The notes under the pieces: generated by a model
Database searches by the model: none
The model's input: the letters and a program-made list of their open reading frames with translations, nothing else
What the model was told of the DNA's origin: nothing
Assembly (NCBI GenBank): GCA_039621445.1
Contig: CP154954.1
Coordinates: 30,756,395 to 30,820,394 of the forward strand
Direction of reading: 5' to 3'
From: Euglena gracilis
Taxonomy: Eukaryota > Euglenida > Euglenophyceae > Euglenales
DNA length: 64,000 nucleotides
Translations under genes and position numbers: made by a program
In this document: piece after piece, positions 62,641-64,000 of the stretch
Numbering within the stretch: the first letter of the stretch is position 1
How the letters are laid out: every line of letters begins with the position of its first letter

Positions 62641-63970
62641 CATCACAAAGACGATGCGTTCCCACATATTGCACATGTTTGTCCTGCCTCATTTTTCTTG
62701 CCTCTGAAGTGAGAGGAGGTGCAATGTGCCTGAAATGACATCTTTGGAGCAAAGGCAGGGCAGTCCATAAGGGATGGGAAGTTTTTTTTTCCCTCAAGGA
62801 CCACCCCTTGAGGACCGCCCTTAGGCCAAAGGGATGGCCAACTCTTTGGATATGATGCTGTTCAACAAGTGGGAAGAATTCTGTGACATTTGGCATTTGA
62901 ATGTTTCAGAGAAGCCTTTTCTTTGTAAGTTGTTGGGATGAACACCATAAAATGGCTGAAAGTGCCAAAAATTCTGTTTACAAATGGCAACAGCCCCCAA
63001 AAACGGCCACAGATTGCCCAAAATGACCAAATTGATGGAAATGTCTAAGAGTTTGACAAACAGCTGATTAGTGCTCAATTTTTTTTGGTCAAAGATGACC
63101 AAAGGTGGCCAAAAGTGACCAAAATTGCCGAAAATGCCCCAAAATCATGGCAAAAGTGGCCAAAAATGCCAGAATGGCCAAAAATGACCAAAACAGCCAA
63201 AAACGGCCCCACACCCCTGCTAAAACCCTCAAAATTTTTTGAGTCAACCCTGAGACCCAAAAATTCTGCAGAATTTTTGCTGCCAATTTCGACATCTAAG
63301 TCCGGTCCGTCTAGTCAAACTTTTTGTTGGCAATTCCCGCAGCCCAAGTAAGCGGGGGGGGGGGTGGCTGGTTTTTTTTGTGGTTTTGTTTTGGTGGCAG
63401 ACCCCCCCCATGCCACACCCACTCTCCCAAACTCTGCCCCTTCTTGCGCCAAAGGTGCTGGAATTTTTTGGGGCTTTTGGTCCCAAAAATTGATTGATAT
63501 TGATGCATTTTGTCCCGAGTAGCCAGGAAGTGGGGGGGAGAATGCAGGAAGTGGATGGTGGAAAGTGACCCCCTTCCCCCCGGGCAGGGCAGAACGGGAA
63601 TTGGCCGAACAGCCAGGGTGGTGGGTGGGGGGTCGACCCCCCCCCCCACCACCCCTTCCCGTATTTCCGGGAACACCAATTTTTGGACCCGAAAAATTTT
63701 TCCGGGCAAAAACCACCCAAAACCCCATTTTTTCACACCTTCCAAAAAAATCAACATTTTCTCAAAATGTTGATTTTGAGAGGTTTTTGAAGCAAAAAAT
63801 GCCATTGAAAGTCCAAAAAATATCAACGAGAAAAAATGTCAGTAAAATTTGACTGTGCCAAAATTTTGTCCACTTTTTTTGACCTTCGTTTTTTTCACCC
63901 CCTCCCCACCCTAAAAAGTAGCACATTTTCCCGAAATCGGTGAAAATGCTCTGGTGGGTGGGTCGACCCC

Positions 63971-64000
63971 CCCCCACCTCCGGGCCGGGTCGGGGGTCGA
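63971..64000. other. GC-rich window edge
   Basis: C/G-rich end (GGGTCGACCCCCCCCCACCTCC) continuing the repeat that at 54060-54100 is followed by a second GGTCGACCCC; cut by the window. Confidence 0.4.

Larger units (their letters stand above)
61353..63970 (+). repeat. Large composite repeat with chromodomain relic (full-length relative of 53528-54070)
   Basis: Begins with an (AGT)n microsatellite (about 61370-61413; only about two units in the smaller copy) followed by the block with four GTGTGACCTTG/CTTGTGACC words. It contains the inverted 43.7-kb-type repeat (62215-62640), a GTCCATAAGGGATGGG...CCCTTGAGGACC block, and near its right end the TTTTGAAGCAAAAAATGCCATTGAAAG module seen at 37.8 and 38.8 kb. 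Confidence 0.75.

Overview
The window is eukaryotic nuclear DNA, most likely from a large, repeat-rich genome of a protist or microalga. Evidence: a MAP-kinase-like gene split over more than 22 kb by long introns, several classes of eukaryotic retroelement, TTAGGG-type interstitial telomeric arrays, and no operons or bacterial genes. The lineage cannot be fixed from the sequence. The many C/G, T and A homopolymers mean that some frameshifts noted below may be assembly errors.

Left part (1-27.3 kb): nested retroelements. Five or more LINE-like elements (called A-F) have a YLDD reverse transcriptase followed by a CCHC motif and an R-P-x-D...D motif, as in the restriction-like endonuclease of R2-type elements. 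A (+, 1-1555) and B (-, 12340-14240) are near-identical inverted copies, each ending in a (GTGCC)n tail. E (+, 1559-3386) lies next to A's tail. F (-, 11442-12340) and C (-, about 24.2-15.2 kb) carry 2A-like peptide signatures. C is split by a 1.67-kb non-autonomous LTR element with 288-bp LTRs and a 4-bp target duplication. D (-, 27116-24471) has an uninterrupted 842-codon reverse transcriptase ORF and a poly(A) tail. Between E and F is a Ty3/gypsy-like element (-, about 10.4-3.9 kb). It carries a phage-type cytosine-5 DNA methyltransferase domain between Gag and protease, reached from Gag through one in-frame UAG followed by a hairpin.

Middle (29.1-51.7 kb): a MAPK-like kinase gene on the + strand. 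Recognisable exons cover the glycine-rich loop, VAIKK lysine, HRDLKPA, DFG, TRWYRAPE, IDVW and the C-lobe, plus a C-terminal extension. The introns hold a foldback-type element with a possible captured exon, a 113-nt palindrome, interstitial telomeric repeats, satellites, microsatellites and several repeat families, some of which recur in inverted orientation elsewhere in the window.

Right part (52-64 kb): more dispersed repeats, including a family whose 53.5-kb copy is an internally deleted version of the 61.4-64 kb copy. There is a degenerate YADD reverse transcriptase relic (56.4 kb). A DIRS-like retroelement (57.5-61.1 kb) carries reverse transcriptase, RNase H, a Dam-like domain and the N-terminal half of a tyrosine recombinase. 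A short, intact-looking chromodomain lies on the minus strand at 61.8-62.1 kb.

The recurring theme is DNA-methyltransferase-like domains in retroelements: a C5-cytosine type in the gypsy element and an NPP(F/W) Dam-like type in both LINE C and the DIRS-like element.
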